From Gnetum montanum (lineage: Eukaryota > Streptophyta > Gnetopsida > Gnetales > Gnetaceae): a stretch of DNA of 64,000 nt. The notes below the pieces were generated by a model that had not been told where the DNA came from, made no database searches, and saw nothing but the letters and a program-made list of their open reading frames with translations. Below are positions 1 through 13,129 of the stretch, piece by piece (within the stretch, counting starts at the first letter, position 1; each line of letters opens with the position of its first letter). Position numbers and translations under genes: made by a program. The DNA lies in assembly GCA_015680685.1 (NCBI GenBank), contig MNCI01038320.1:76033-140032 (forward strand), in the 5' to 3' direction.

Positions 1-756
1 AAAAAAAAAAAAGAATAAAAGAGGAGAAGGAAGGAAGGGCCTTAGTTAGATGGGTATCTTCAGGCATGGGTAACATGTCTTTCTAGCCCCATAACTAGTA
101 GTTATAGCTCATTATGTGTGCTTTGGATTTCCATTATTATTGTATTTTTGTGTGTGTCTATATGTGGTTTTTTTTTTGGATTTTATATGTTTATGTTTTT
201 GATAGAAATTACACCATGCAAAGACCTTAGCTTTCTATTATTGTTTGATAGTAGAATGATGATACAACCCATGTGAAGTCATAAACCACATGAAGGAAGT
301 TAAGAAGAAAACCCAACAAATCCCCTTGAGGTCACATCCTTTACCATTCCCACTTGGCCATGTCCTCTTTCTTCAAGATACAAGGATCATTCATTAATTT
401 TAGTGTCATGAAAGAAGAACCAAATTGCTTTCATGATAAAGACCTTTTTATGTAGAGAACTAGAGGGATGAATGAGATGGTCTCACTACCTTACACAATT
501 ACTAACCCAATCATTTTGATAGCATAGCACAAAAACCCAACATCTAGTGTTGACTTCTGCATCATGATTGACAATATTATTGAAAAAAAAACATAAAATA
601 CATTCATAAAACATAAAGAAAATGACTCAAGAAAAGAGAAAAATATAAAGAAAAGAAAAATATTAAGAAATAGAAAACATATGGAGAATCAAAAAAAATT
701 GGAAGAAATAGAAAAATCATAAAAAAATGTAAAATAAAAAAGGTGAAAAACACTTA

Positions 757-3300
757 TTAGTTCTTGATTTAGGATGGGGCTTCTCCCCAAAAACTAAGTA
801 TAAAGGTGGGACAAAAGCTAATAAGTAGATTACTTGATTCCATGCATCTTTTAAATGATTTTACACTCTTATTTCCAAGCCACTAGATGTCTTTTGGTTT
901 AGTGGCTATTGCGTAGATTGGTTTTTTCTCACACACATGTTTTTGAACTTTATGGTGGGTTATGTAAATATTTTGATCTTTTAGCCCACATTTTCACCCT
1001 TTATTATTATTAGTGATGCATGGAGATTTCTGTCTCTCCACAATGATAGGTGCATCATTTCTATCTTGTGTTGGAGTGGTGATGGTTGTTGGCTTTTACA
1101 TATGATCAAGAGACATTATTCTAACAAGGAAGGATATTACACCATATTAGCCTTGTGCTAGTTTTGATGTTCTAGTAGGTCTACGCATTTTATGCCCATG
1201 TGACGAAACCATCCTAAAGAAAGAAAATTTTCAAGGTTGTGGTTGAGATCTACTAACATTATCATTTTCGTGTATGTTCATAGCACAAGTGGCATTCTTT
1301 CATTGATGTTGTGGTGTTGAAACTTCTTGTGTGGTTAATGGTGATATATGATGTAGGGAAGTATGATAATATTAAGGATATGAAAAGCGTGAGGTGGTCA
1401 TCCTTCACAAGATGTTGTGGGTTGATGATATTCAAGAGAGTGATAGTAGTAATTTGAGGTAGAGGAAGTAGAAATAATTAGGGAAATAAGTTGTTGAATG
1501 TAATACCTATACAAGTCTAGTTGGCAGTAGGGGTAGTGCTAGTTTGATGATGGTCTTCCCCATGATTGTGGGTTTTGTCATTGCATTTGATAGTAGTTTT
1601 ACGGCTGAGAAGAAGTCCCACTAGGATAGTATGGTTGGTTGTAGCACTGTTTATAATTACCTTGTGAGTAAGGTAATTTCCTAAGCATTGGCTTTTGTAT
1701 GAACTTGGAATTCAAAGTAAAAGTCCAATACTCACGTAGATGTATCATGACTGAGCAATAGCCCTTTAGATGGTCATATAGGCAAATGTCACATCGATCA
1801 TCCTCTTTTGTGGTTGGATCTATAGCCTCTTATTCTATAGCCATTTTTCCTTTTTGCCGACAAGTTTTCTTAATTATTTCTTAGTTCCTTTTCCTTCTTC
1901 TGTTTTAATCACTTAATTCATTTTGCATTACTCTTCCTCTATGATTTTCACATAGGTTGTAACTTTGTCATTCATCAACTCCCACGTCTTATCTCTCCTT
2001 GCTTTGAGCTCATCGATAGACTTTTGTATTAGCAAGATTTTTTGTGAAATTACCTCATCGAAGACTACCTCTTTTTCCTCATCATAGATATGGACCCTAT
2101 TTTTTTAAAGAGTTTGATCCTAGTTATATTCCTCTACATTCTCTCATTTACATAGCTCTCCTTCTTCTTTCGCCACTCACTCACTTAGCCCTTGTATCTA
2201 ATGGGCTTTCAATTTGTATAACTAATCTTGGGCATAAATCCCAAGAGTCTTCCTCATTTGATTACGAAGTTCATCTATGATATGGAAAAGCTTCTCTTTT
2301 TGAGAGAAATCATGGCTTGAACATCTATGTAGTAGAGAATAGTATTTATCCAATGCCACATCTAAGAATTCATGTTGTTCTTACTTCCATCCTTGGATTT
2401 GATTTCGTAGGTTGGACACTCTTGCATAGGTTTGGTATTTTTTTTGTTGAAGAGTTCTAGCATTATGAACCATTGATGGATTAAATCTGGCTCCAATGAT
2501 CTATACAAACTTTCAACTTCATCTATTAGTGTCCTAGGAAAGAGCTTAAGCTTTTTCCATTTACATTCAATGTTTTACAAGGTGTAGGCATCATGGAAGA
2601 CTTGTAAATAATGTTCTGGATCAAAATTGTAGCCTTTCCTAAATTTAGAAATGTTGTTCATATTAAGCCATTTGATGCAGCTATCCCTTTAATGCCTTTT
2701 GGGGTATTTAAACTACCTCCTAAATCTGTGTCAAGCCCCTAGTAGCCAACAAAGGTTCATTTATATCAAACAAATCATGATGATAATCTATATTTCTATT
2801 CATCTAATTATGATGATCTCATCTATGCTCATTTTGATATCTTTGATTTTTCCCTTGGGTTCAATTTCTATCTTTATCTTGATCTTATAGTAAAGATCTA
2901 TCTCTATAACTATGTGCATCTTTGTTAGAACTNAAAGATCTATCTCTATAACTATGTGCATCTTTGTTAGAACTAGACATTGAAGAGGAAGACGAAGATG
3001 AGGAACTGGGAGTATCATCATGGCTCCTATATCTCTCCCTATGGTCCCTTGATATATCTCTCCTAAGTGTAGAGGAGGTCTTAGGCCTTGAGGTCCTCCT
3101 TGTTCTAGGACTACTTCCTTCCCCTCTAGGGTTGTTTACATTAGTTGAATGTAGTCTTTGAGTATAGTAAGGATCTAAATGAGCATATGAGATCTCTGCT
3201 TATGGTTGTTCACTCCAATCTTGTCAATATAGATCCTATCATTTCTCCTATGAGTGTTCTCATCAAATGATGCGTTATTGATCATATGTGAAGAATACAT
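757..3300 (-). pseudogene. Degenerate gag-like frame of element A
   Basis: The probable start is the ATG at 3298-3300, whose first residues MYSSHMINNASFDENTHRRN parallel those of the element B gag. Downstream are a basic, Ser-rich stretch and then a capsid-like region near 2700-2300 (an Asp-Ala-x-W-like context with spacing typical of retrotransposon gag). The frame is broken by many stops and frameshifts, and by a 41-bp duplication around a single N at 2933. Gag would form the cytoplasmic particle; this copy cannot encode one. By alignment with element B the frame would close at about 757-759. No protease, RT or integrase signature follows. The assignment rests on similarity to element B, which is better preserved. 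Confidence 0.65.
2892..2974. other. Single-N join flanked by a 41-bp exact repeat (probable assembly artefact)
   Basis: Bases 2892-2932 and 2934-2974 are identical, 41 bp each, separated by one N at 2933. The matching part of element B (about 20080-20130) has this segment once. Two contig ends that overlap but were joined with an N would give exactly this picture. Confidence 0.8.
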
Positions 3301-3419
3301 GTTTTCAAATTTTAATGAATAATGTATTTAATTTTTTAAAATATTATATTTCTAAAAAATAAATCATTAATGTTGTTATATTGATTTTTTATAATATAAC
3401 TAATCTAGATAACTAGCAC

Positions 3420-3440
3420 CATCCCTAGAAACAACGCCAA
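3420..3440 (-). other. Primer-binding site of element A (tRNA-Asp-like)
   Basis: On the minus strand it reads TTGGCGTTGTTTCTAGGGAT, three bases inside the LTR end. Plant Athila/Tat-type gypsy elements carry TGGCGCCGTTGCCGGGGA here, complementary to the 3' end of tRNA-Asp. The match is clear with a few transitions, as expected of an aged copy. Confidence 0.75.
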
Positions 3441-3443
3441 TTA

Positions 3444-4277
3444 TGAGTGATGGGTACCCCTTATGCCCAACCATACAAATCATAAGCATTCACAAACAAT
3501 CTAGTCGAATTCCATGGATGGGACTAGTTGTTCATCTAGATTGTTAAGCATTAATCATATTTTGTTTTTTTTTTGGCTTGGACAAGTTGTAGCTTTGTCA
3601 GATATGGTTTAGTCCAAAGTGAGGCATATGATTGTTGATGTTGTTTTAGCTTTATGCTACTCCTAAAAATAATAGAGAAATTAATTATTTAATCTAATTA
3701 ACAATAGAAAGATAAATGCTAAAGTAGCATACGGGCAATGAGTATCCATTTCCAGCTTGCTGGAAATGTCATGAATTCATGTATCCACTACTAGGATTAC
3801 CTATGCTACTAGGCAAACCAAGCAATAACACTGCTAGTATTACCAAGAAAAAATGTGTTTATGCTTGAAATTGGTTGTGCTTATTCCACCAATTGATTAA
3901 TATGCATGAAAATGTAAATATTAACTAAGTACATGATAAGTAAACTGCATTGAAAGAAAATCTATTCTAAGTCAAAGTGTTGCAATGAATAGGAATCAAT
4001 CTTGATCTTATTGTCATTCATGGATTGTATCCAAGTACAATGCTAGTTAAATAAGATGTCGTACAACTGATGTAGATTCACACTGCAAGCACTCATTTAC
4101 TATTTCCTAAAATCATGAAATGAAACTACAATAGTTTAGCCACTCCATTTAACAAAGAAAGCCAAATACACAATAGAAGCATGTGTATTTATAGGTAAAG
4201 AAAAACACTACATCGATGCATCATCCCATGCATCGATGGGATCCCATGCGTTGACGCAACCAATTGATGCTTCATCA
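3444..4277 (-). repeat. 5' LTR of element A
   Basis: This 834-bp LTR is read on the minus strand. It starts TGATGA (complement of 4272-4277) and ends in CA (complement of 3444-3445). It is recognisably the same sequence as 9811-10587, 14723-15566 and 20588-21422, with shared landmarks such as ATGGGACTAGTTGT and TTTAGTCCAAAGTGAGGC. A TATA box lies at 4186-4193. Confidence 0.85.
4186..4193 (-). promoter_or_regulatory. TATA box in LTR of element A
   Basis: TATAAATA on the minus strand, inside the LTR. The same box sits at the equivalent place in the LTRs at 10481-10488, 21317-21324 and 54727-54734. Confidence 0.5.
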
Positions 4278-7200
4278 CTAAGAAATGCTAATAACTCATG
4301 TTGCTTTCATCATGCTAATGTTGTGGTATGATATTGATTGATTGAATTGATTTCTGATTACCTCCAATTTGTTTGTGGTTTAGATTTTCATGTCCAACAC
4401 TGTTTTGCCTATTTACCTCACTACTTCTGCCAACCACTCATGCTAGGACCATTAACAATGATATTTATTATTAATGTTAAGGTGAGTGGGGAAAGCCAAG
4501 GTAGGTATGTATATGATATATCATCATTACCTAGCTGTTTCCCCTAGGCTAATGAATACCAATATGTATCTTGTCCTACCTACTTAGTATAATGAATTCA
4601 CACCTCGATGAAACACCAAAATGAAATGTATAAGAAGCTTTGCACATAGAGGACAATGTACCTTACTTTCAATTGTAAAATGACCATAACAAATATCCTA
4701 ATCTAAACAAATACTTATTGTGATTATCCTTCATCCATTCCTCACTCTATACTATTGTTTGAAGATGTTCATAACTAGGGACTTGGATGACGAAAAAAGT
4801 ACCTAGAAGAGTCTCAAGCAAGAGTACAATTGGGCACTCTATTGACTTATTTTCATTTATCTAAAGCTCCACATATAACCTTATGTGTGAAAATCGATGA
4901 AACTAGTACTAACTCATCTCATTCTCTCATGTGTGATAGGATTCCCTACAACACAATCATTGAAAGATAAGAAGAAAGCTTGATGATTAAATAGATGTAG
5001 TATGAACTACCAAAGAGACTAATAGTCTAAGATGTTAGAGCTCAAGACTGCACCCTTTTCATGTTAATGGTGCCTTATCATGAATTAATAATACTTGCAT
5101 TAAGTAATGCAAGTACAACAAGGCATCACTAAAGTCATGGAGTGGCCCCCAAATATGTACACTTGTTCATCTTGGGATGAAACTAGAATTTGTACTTCAT
5201 CATTAAATGGCTATTCAATAGAGAAAATGATACTATCACTAACAAAATGGTAAGAACGACCTATAATTTTGTGCAATGGGAATGATCCACTTCAAACTCT
5301 TCCTAGGCATTTCAACCTATGTCATGCTCACATCCCCTATCCTCACAATAGCTTGCACATTATCCTCCTCTTTGTATAATTTCCACAAGAGTACCGTCAT
5401 TACAAAAGGCCTGAACACCTTTATCAAGAGACCTAGATTTCATTCCCTAATGTAGAAAGTTAGTTCCCTATGCACTGCTCTATGACTCCCAACTATATTA
5501 ACTTCTAGAGGAAGCTAGTTTTGTGATGAATGGGAATTCCTAAAGGGACTTGGTCATTGAAAGGAAAATCAACTACCTCAATCATCTTACATTACTATGG
5601 GTAATTGGAATGGAAGACATCATTTTACACCTAGCCAAGTATGTACAAAAGCCTTCCACTTAAGGTGTCTTTTTACAGAAAACTTTTTTTTTTATTTTTA
5701 AAGTTCGTTTCCATTCAAAGCTATGACATTAGTTGACATAGTTTACTAAACAATAGCCACAACTATGGCAATAACACATAGGGTAATATACTGGCTATTC
5801 TTGCATAGCTAAATCAATTCTAATGGTTGACTTTTGTTTGAGACATTTCATATACATATATACACATTATTTTCTATATAATTATAGGATTAGATATTTG
5901 TATTTTAACATATAATTATCCTCTTCTTCTGCAAAGCATGAAACCAAGTGGGTAAGACATAAAAAACCTAAGACATCATTTTGTTATTCTTGTTGGATTA
6001 GTCTACATTGAAAGGGATAACCCTTTTGCTATTATAAGTAATGGGTAGTACCAACCATTCATTGATCCACCATTGGGTAGATCAATGAGTGACATGCAAA
6101 ACCTATGTGTAACCCTATCCGGCTAAGCTTTTAGAATGTAGACACTCATAGAGCTTTCACAATCTATGTTGTTAATTAAAACTTAATAATGGATATTTTA
6201 AATAATATGTTTACCTGATGTTAAGAAAGAAGATAATGTTTTAGATAAATCTATAGAGCAACTTCATCAATTTTTAATCCAACCAAAATAAGCAAAGATT
6301 CCTAGAGTCTTTATCTAAACTATTTAGATGATGGTTGTCCCTAAGAACATAAGATAATATTCATTATTTGATAGCCTAGCATGATAGGATCTATGCACAC
6401 TAGGGAAAATAAAGTAGTTAGCAATTTATGTTAGTTACTATGTTGTGTGTTCACAAGTAATAATTAAGACCATTACCTACCTCACTCATTATCCTAGCAT
6501 CACTACACCAACTCAACAAAGGTAACATGACATACCCTACATGAAGTAGTCCAAGGTGTGGATGTGCAATAATAGTGTGGGTCAAGCATCATCCAATATA
6601 TTGTTGGTTGCTAAGAATACTATGTGGTAGTATGCTTTCACCCAATCATATGTGACTAACACTTTACTTATTACTTACAACTATTTTCAAGATGATGGGA
6701 ATAGCTTGATGGAATAAATTAGAAGTCATTTCATGAGGGCCTAATTCATGGATGGATGAAGGAAAAGCCGATTAGTAAGGTACAAGAGAGGAAGCTTTAG
6801 GTAGTAAAAGCATTAAGAAATTGTACAGCCATTCAAATGAGGGAGTTATATATCTTGCATTGATGGTAACATCAAGGTAGTATCCCTAGGATGAGCCAAG
6901 AGGTAGAACATCAAATTATTCATTGATAATAGTCTTAGCACAAAGAACATATCATGTTGATTAGACTACAACTATCTTTGGTGGTCCAAATAAGAGACAT
7001 AGCAAGAAATAGCCTACTCACCAAACAAAAAGTAACAACAAATATGGAGGATCAGAATATCACCTAAAAGTTTCCTTTTTGGAGAAGCCTTCAAGTAGGT
7101 AGGTAAGTAACCAAAAATCATACAATCTTCAACATAATAATAGTTATCATTTTAAGAGTACAAAGATCAAAAACCATTATACAAATAATATCCTTTAGTA

Positions 7201-9810
7201 AATTGGAGGATGAATCAAGGAGGTTGTTACAATTACTCTTAGAATGAGACCAATCACTTGTGATTAGAGGTTGATGAAGGACATTGACTAGGAAGGCAAG
7301 TAAAACATTCACTATATATAGTGTCATGATTAACTATCAAGTTAAGAATGAAATTAGATCCTTAGAATTCTATAAGGAAAGTTGAAAGTAGGTTGTTCAC
7401 CACATTTGCTAGTTTTGGTTGATGAGCATAGAAGCAACTAGGCACCTTGGTGGATCAAAGTGAGAACTTTTTATAAAGGTAAATCATTACAATAGAGCTT
7501 GATATATTGAGGGGAAATAATTAATTAGATATTTTAGAAGATCAAAAATACTCATTGTTTCATCTTCAAGGCAAAAATTGGATGTTACACTTTCTTTGGC
7601 ATATAGAGGCACCAACCCTTCTTTAGAATGAAATAAGTTCATAAAAAAGTGAACACCACAATCAACACTTCAACAAACAGACAAAATCCATATTAGTATT
7701 GATGACAACTATTTGATATCCATTTTTATAATGATATTTCCATGAAACCAAGGGCTTGAGGTTCTCTTTTAGAAGGATGGACAAGCTTGCCTAAGAGAAA
7801 TATCAATTTATTAACTTAATTTGAAAGAGGATGGGGATAACTGGCTAACCATGAGTTACTTGGTACAAGTCTTGCTAGTGACTATTCAACTTGTTTTTAT
7901 TACTATTCATCTCAATGTCATAGTTCTTTGGGAAAAGCATAGGATAATGAGTAGTCATAACTCTTGGAGATAGAATACTATTTGGTTAGTGATGTTAAGG
8001 TCATTGTGTTGGTATTTGTGGGAGTCATTTCAGGAAAATTAGTCTTTAGTGATGTGGTCTACTAGAAGATATAATAGTTTACTATGATTTTTTCTACAGG
8101 GGCTGAAGACCTAGTAGTGTTAGAAGGATTAGTTCTCTTGAAACATTTACTTGTATGATTTTTCATTATAAAAGTAAGTAAATGATGTTTCAGTAATAGA
8201 TTTAAGCTCTTATGAAATTAGCGACTACATATTAGCATAGTAGTTTACCTGGTCTTTTATTCATGGTTGAACATTTTATTATAATATTGCATCATCAACA
8301 CATGGTATATATAAAAACATTGGTATGCTTAAAAACATAATCTTAGGCTTTCTAGCACATTAAAAATGAACTCTTGGACATGAATGGGAGCAAATGAATT
8401 AGCCAAAGTTGTATTAAAGTTATACTTCTAATGCTTGTACTTGCAAAATAGATCAAGAACATGCACAGGCTATTAGTTGAACATAAGTCCTGTGACATGA
8501 TTAGTATATGTCATAATGACTTACTACCCATTTCTCTTGCGTAAGTAATGTACTAGGCATTTTCCCCCTATTTATTACTAAGGTAAGGCATTAGCTAATC
8601 ATTGGGTTGGTTTCATTCATAGCCAACAAGCTCTTACAAAAGTGCATGTGCTTCTAAATTACTATTTGTGTTTTTTTTTTGTAAAGGAATCACAAGGTTT
8701 TTGGAATTGTCCAATGAGGAATAATCAAGAGTGGTGTGCAAAATGAATGATAATATTTGTACCAAAAATCAAAGATATTTAGATTTTATATCTAGAAGTA
8801 TTATTATAGAGATATAATTAAAGTAAGGGATTGAACCTTAATTTGAGTAGTCAACCTACCAATGCCAATGTTTAGTTAGTAGCCTTAATCATGTTCAAGG
8901 TGTAATCCTCAAAATTTCTCTAATACACACAGCATTTGTAACTAATCATAGTTGGTTCATTGATTCCTTACTAATTAAAAATGTAACTTAAAAAGGGTCA
9001 TGATATAATATAAAAAAAGTGTATTTTTAGTAATAACTGTATTTATGTAATAATTTATGATATCATCATCGAGCAATGTGTAAAGTGAATACCATCGAGA
9101 CTTTTCAAGCAATTGGTCTATTCTACAATAACCTAATGAATATATACTAGTATTCTTAGGTCACACAAGTATAATTGGGAAGATAACAACTAGCAACTAA
9201 CAACCTTAGCTATCTAGATACCCCTACTAGTCTAGTTTATGAAAGTCAACTAGGTCACATATGAGCACCAATGATTTGTATGGTTAAGCATAGGGTCTAC
9301 TTTGTCACTCATCATTGGCATTTTTGTCAAGGACTAGTGTTAGTAATTTAAATAGTTAAAATCATATAAATATTGAAGTTAAAGCCTGAAAGATTTATTT
9401 CATAGGGTTGATTTTCTACATGTTGATTTTTTTATAAGAGGATGTAATAGAAAAATTAAGAATTGGAATGATGTGTTCTAGCAAGTTAATATTGTCTACC
9501 AATATTCGAATTCTTACTATCTAGATTTTACTTTCATTCTTCATGAGAATGATCAATTGTGATGAAGGAACCTAGAAGATAATATTATGTTGCCACCTAA
9601 TCATTTAGTTCCATTAATGCTCAAGTTTGAATTAATGAAATTGAAACTTGAAGAAGCCACTAATGATTACAAGGTAGTTGATGAAATGTCTAGATCTTAT
9701 CAACCCACTGAAGCCTAATTCCAAAAGATTCATTTCATGGAGGCACAACATGAAGCCACTAAGGTAAATAAGGCCATCATTCTATTAAAATTACAATATA
9801 AAAAGAAGTT
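4278..9810. other. Long AT-rich stretch without a recognisable gene
   Basis: Stops are frequent on both strands, and the short open frames (for example 4338-4547 and 7118-7327) show no family signature. No LTR pair, A/B boxes or terminal repeat is obvious. Just before 9811 a degraded plus-strand frame (about 9590-9810) reads as a charged, helical protein tail. It is probably old transposon remains beyond recognition by eye. Confidence 0.5.
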
Positions 9811-10587
9811 TGATGAGCGGAAATTACCCCTACATCCAACCATATGAATCACAAGCATTCATGCATTATCTCATTGAATTCCATGGATGGGACTAGTTGT
9901 GGCATCTTGATCATTACGCCTTGATTGCAATTCCTTGTCTTCCCACTTGGACTAGTGGTAGCTTTGTCACATATGGTTTAGTCCAATGTGAGGCATATGA
10001 TTGTTGATGTTGTTCCAACCTTATGCTACTCCTAGCAATAATATAAAAATTAATTATTTAATCTAATTAACACCAAGAAGATAAAGTCTAAACTAGCCTA
10101 TGAGTGATGAGTGTCCATTTCCATATTTTTGTACATATCCAAAACCCACATATCCACTACTAGGATTATTAAGTGCTACTCTATTGGGCAAACCAAGCAA
10201 TAATGCTACTGGTATTACCAAGAAAATATGTTTTTGCACTCAAAATTGGTCACACTTATTCTTCTAATTGATTAACATGCATGGAAATATAAATATTAAC
10301 TAAGTACATGGAACATAAATTGCATTGAAAGTAAATTTGATCTAAGTCAAATTATTGCAATGAATAAGAATCAATCTTAATCTTATTACTATTCATAGAA
10401 TGTGTCCACATACATTGCAAGAGTTCAGCTCCTCTATTGATAAAAGAATGGAATTGGATTAATTATGCATCCAAATGCTATATTTATAGGTAGGCATTCA
10501 TCCTATGATATCGAATATCCAATAATCTAGCTTGCACTATAATATTAAGGCTTTAATATTGGGGCCTACGAAAAACACAATTCATCA
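9811..10587 (-). repeat. Solo LTR of the element A/B family
   Basis: This 777-bp LTR is homologous to those of elements A and B, in the same minus orientation, with TG/CA ends and the internal TATA box. No primer site or gag sequence lies on the side where element A and B carry it. It is flanked by AAGTT (9806-9810) and AAGTA (10588-10592), a 4/5 match that fits an aged 5-bp target duplication. A solo LTR left by LTR-LTR recombination is the simplest reading. Confidence 0.75.
10481..10488 (-). promoter_or_regulatory. TATA box in solo LTR
   Basis: TATAAATA on the minus strand, in the position conserved with the LTRs of elements A and B. Confidence 0.45.
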
Positions 10588-10592
10588 AAGTA

Positions 10593-13129
10593 TATTGATT
10601 ATTAATTTATTAGATTGCACAACTTCCTCCTCCTTTTAGTACAAATAACATCATAAATCTATTGTTATGTTTAATCTTAGGTACCAATCAAGGAAAAGGG
10701 AGAGCAAGCCCCAATATAAGGAGAACCTCAATGCCTAGGTCTTCTAGTAGGTTAACCAAAGATAGCTGAGAGCAAGTTGACATGACTAGTTTAGTTCTCC
10801 ATTATTATCATCCTCATCATCTTCAAGCTCAAACGAGTGTGAGTGTGGCTAAGAAATAAGGAATAATGGTGGAAGACCTAGTGAAAATGACTAGAGAGAC
10901 CATCACAATGATAGAGGAAGGGATAGTAGATGAGATTGAGAAGTAGGATGTAGACATGAAAGAAGGCATACAAGGAAACATTAAGGGGAACATGGTCATG
11001 ACAAAGACCATGAGGATAGAGATGATTATAATGAACCTACCTCCTTTAAAGAAGTGTAACATGATGTTAGAGCTTGCTGATCAATTTATCATTATTCACT
11101 TAGTATTGGTTAAAGACATTTTGACCACCATTAATGTTTTGTTATATCTTATTAATTTCTTTGTGATTCATGTCAATAACTACAAACGGAAGTTTTCCAT
11201 CATCATGAGAAGAGCTTACCTCAGCACCATTAATGCCAAACTAGAAATTAGATATTTATTCTCAAAAATTGCTAAAGAAAATGCACATGAAATTGTAAAG
11301 AAGAAGTGTGTTCTATGCATCACATATAGTAACATAGGGTATAATTACATGTAAAAAATCTAGACAATTAAATAAAGAATTATCATAGTACACAAGTCAT
11401 GTGAAGAATGAGTGTGTTTAGAATTATCTATATGCAACAGTCACTAAGCAGGCATCTAGTAGTTGACAACAAATGAAAGTTGCAAGTCTACCATGTGTGA
11501 TGAGTCATGTTCAATTAGCGACATTGACACATCAACACTAACACACTAATGTAGAAATATGATCAACCATATTGATGCATCAACATTGACATAGAGATAA
11601 TAAATGCCTATATAAATATTTTCATTAACTACATTTATGTCATTGTTTATTCATACTATAGCGAAGCTCTTGTAGTTTATTTTTGTGGAAGTTAAAATCT
11701 ATATCAAGTATCCATAACATGAACTAACTTAACTTGATTATCTAAAATCTTATTTAAGTGATTATATATCTAGACACATTTTCATGATGGTGATAAGATC
11801 AATATCAATTTATCTCTCATACTAGTACCTAACCAAGCTTAATGATTTCTTTTATTGCACTTTAACTTCATTGTTGCTTTATTTCATATGCACTTAGCTT
11901 ATTAGTTTATATATTTCATTATGCATTAATTACATGGCATGAGTACCACTAGCTTTGAGCATAAATATGTGAAGATTTGGTAATTCTAATAGTGTATTGC
12001 TTGGTATACTTAGCAATGAACACTTAATAACCTAGTATTAGCATAGGTTTAGGATATGTATGAAAAGCTAGGAATAAATGCTTGATGCCTAGGCTAGACT
12101 AAATCTAAAGCCCACTTGCAAATGATCAATACTACCTGCTTATGTATAAAAGATACTATATTTAGGGCATGTTGCACTATTGAATCATTGCCTAAATTAA
12201 CAAGTAAAAAAACAAGAATAATATTGGCATGAAAGATTTAGATCTTATGTTTTTCTCATCACATCATTTAACTTTGGAATAAAACTTTGATTACAAGATA
12301 GGTAATCCAAAATTTTAATAAACATATATTGGGATGAAAGATCAACAATCAATGACTCATATACATCATTAGGAAGAACAAAATCAAGTGTCTTACTTGC
12401 ATCAAAATTACTAAAAGAAGGAATCACAACTTTTTTCTTACCAATTTATAAATATGCATTTTAAGAATTAATAGAAATTTTCACATTAATAAAAGAAGCA
12501 AAAATTTCAACATTGGTTGAAGAGTTGGGAGTAATATAGAATTCTAGATAGGGGACTTCTAGAAAATTTTGATTCAGGAGAAAAATATTAGAGTGAAAAA
12601 ATAATACTTGTTGAAAAAAATAGATTCATTGGAGAAACATCAAATCCAGTGAAAAAATAAAATTCATTCTAGAAATACCAAACCCATTAAAGAAACATAA
12701 GATTGGCTGAAAAATTAGATTCATTGAAAAACATTAGTTGCTACATCATTATTCTAGGAAAGCCATTGAAAGAAAGACAAAAATAGATATAAGAAAAATA
12801 AAAATCTAGCTCTTCATAAAGGCAAGTGATAAAAGAGAACTTATGTAACCAATTCCATTTTGTTGGGATAAGGTTAGGATCTACTTAAGTAACTTATTAT
12901 GGTAAAGGCACCTTGATGACAACCATGGCTTTGTGCAAACTTACAAATGAGAGGTTGTTCTTGTAGTTATCTTGATAAGTAAGATTTCTTAGGTTTTAAT
13001 GACTTTCATGTGGTTGCCTTGCATAATTTTTTTACAACCCTATCAACTAGTGGTAAGGATTAAAAAAGCCATAATATTAATGGTAATTACAACATGGAAG
13101 TAATTAAAAAGAAGAAATATTCTTAAAAA
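10593..13129. other. Unassigned AT-rich stretch
   Basis: The longest open frame (10956-11354, plus strand, 132 codons) is rich in Ile, Met, Lys and Asn and resembles no family I know. At 12600-12740 a motif close to ATTCATTGGAGAAA recurs about every 40-60 bp in degenerate form, like a worn minisatellite. Nothing else is recognised. Confidence 0.45.

Larger units (their letters stand above)
1..4277 (-). mobile_element. Element A: gag-only gypsy-type LTR retrotransposon, cut by window start
   Basis: Read on the minus strand, this element begins with an LTR (3444-4277), followed by a tRNA-Asp-like primer site (3420-3440) and a long degraded gag-like frame (3300 down to 757). That frame runs directly into the short tract that follows integrase in element C. 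No reverse transcriptase, RNase H or integrase motif is visible between gag and that tract. The arrangement is collinear with element B at 14723-21422, so the missing pol is a property of the family rather than chance decay. The distal LTR lies outside the window. The structure fits the class called TR-GAG, or a large gag-bearing non-autonomous derivative. Positions 1-756 match 16960-17663 and 57480-58350. Confidence 0.8.

Noticed and set aside
10956-11354. 132-codon plus-strand open frame
   Set aside because: Low-complexity, Ile/Met/Lys-rich translation without any motif; expected by chance in AT-rich DNA.
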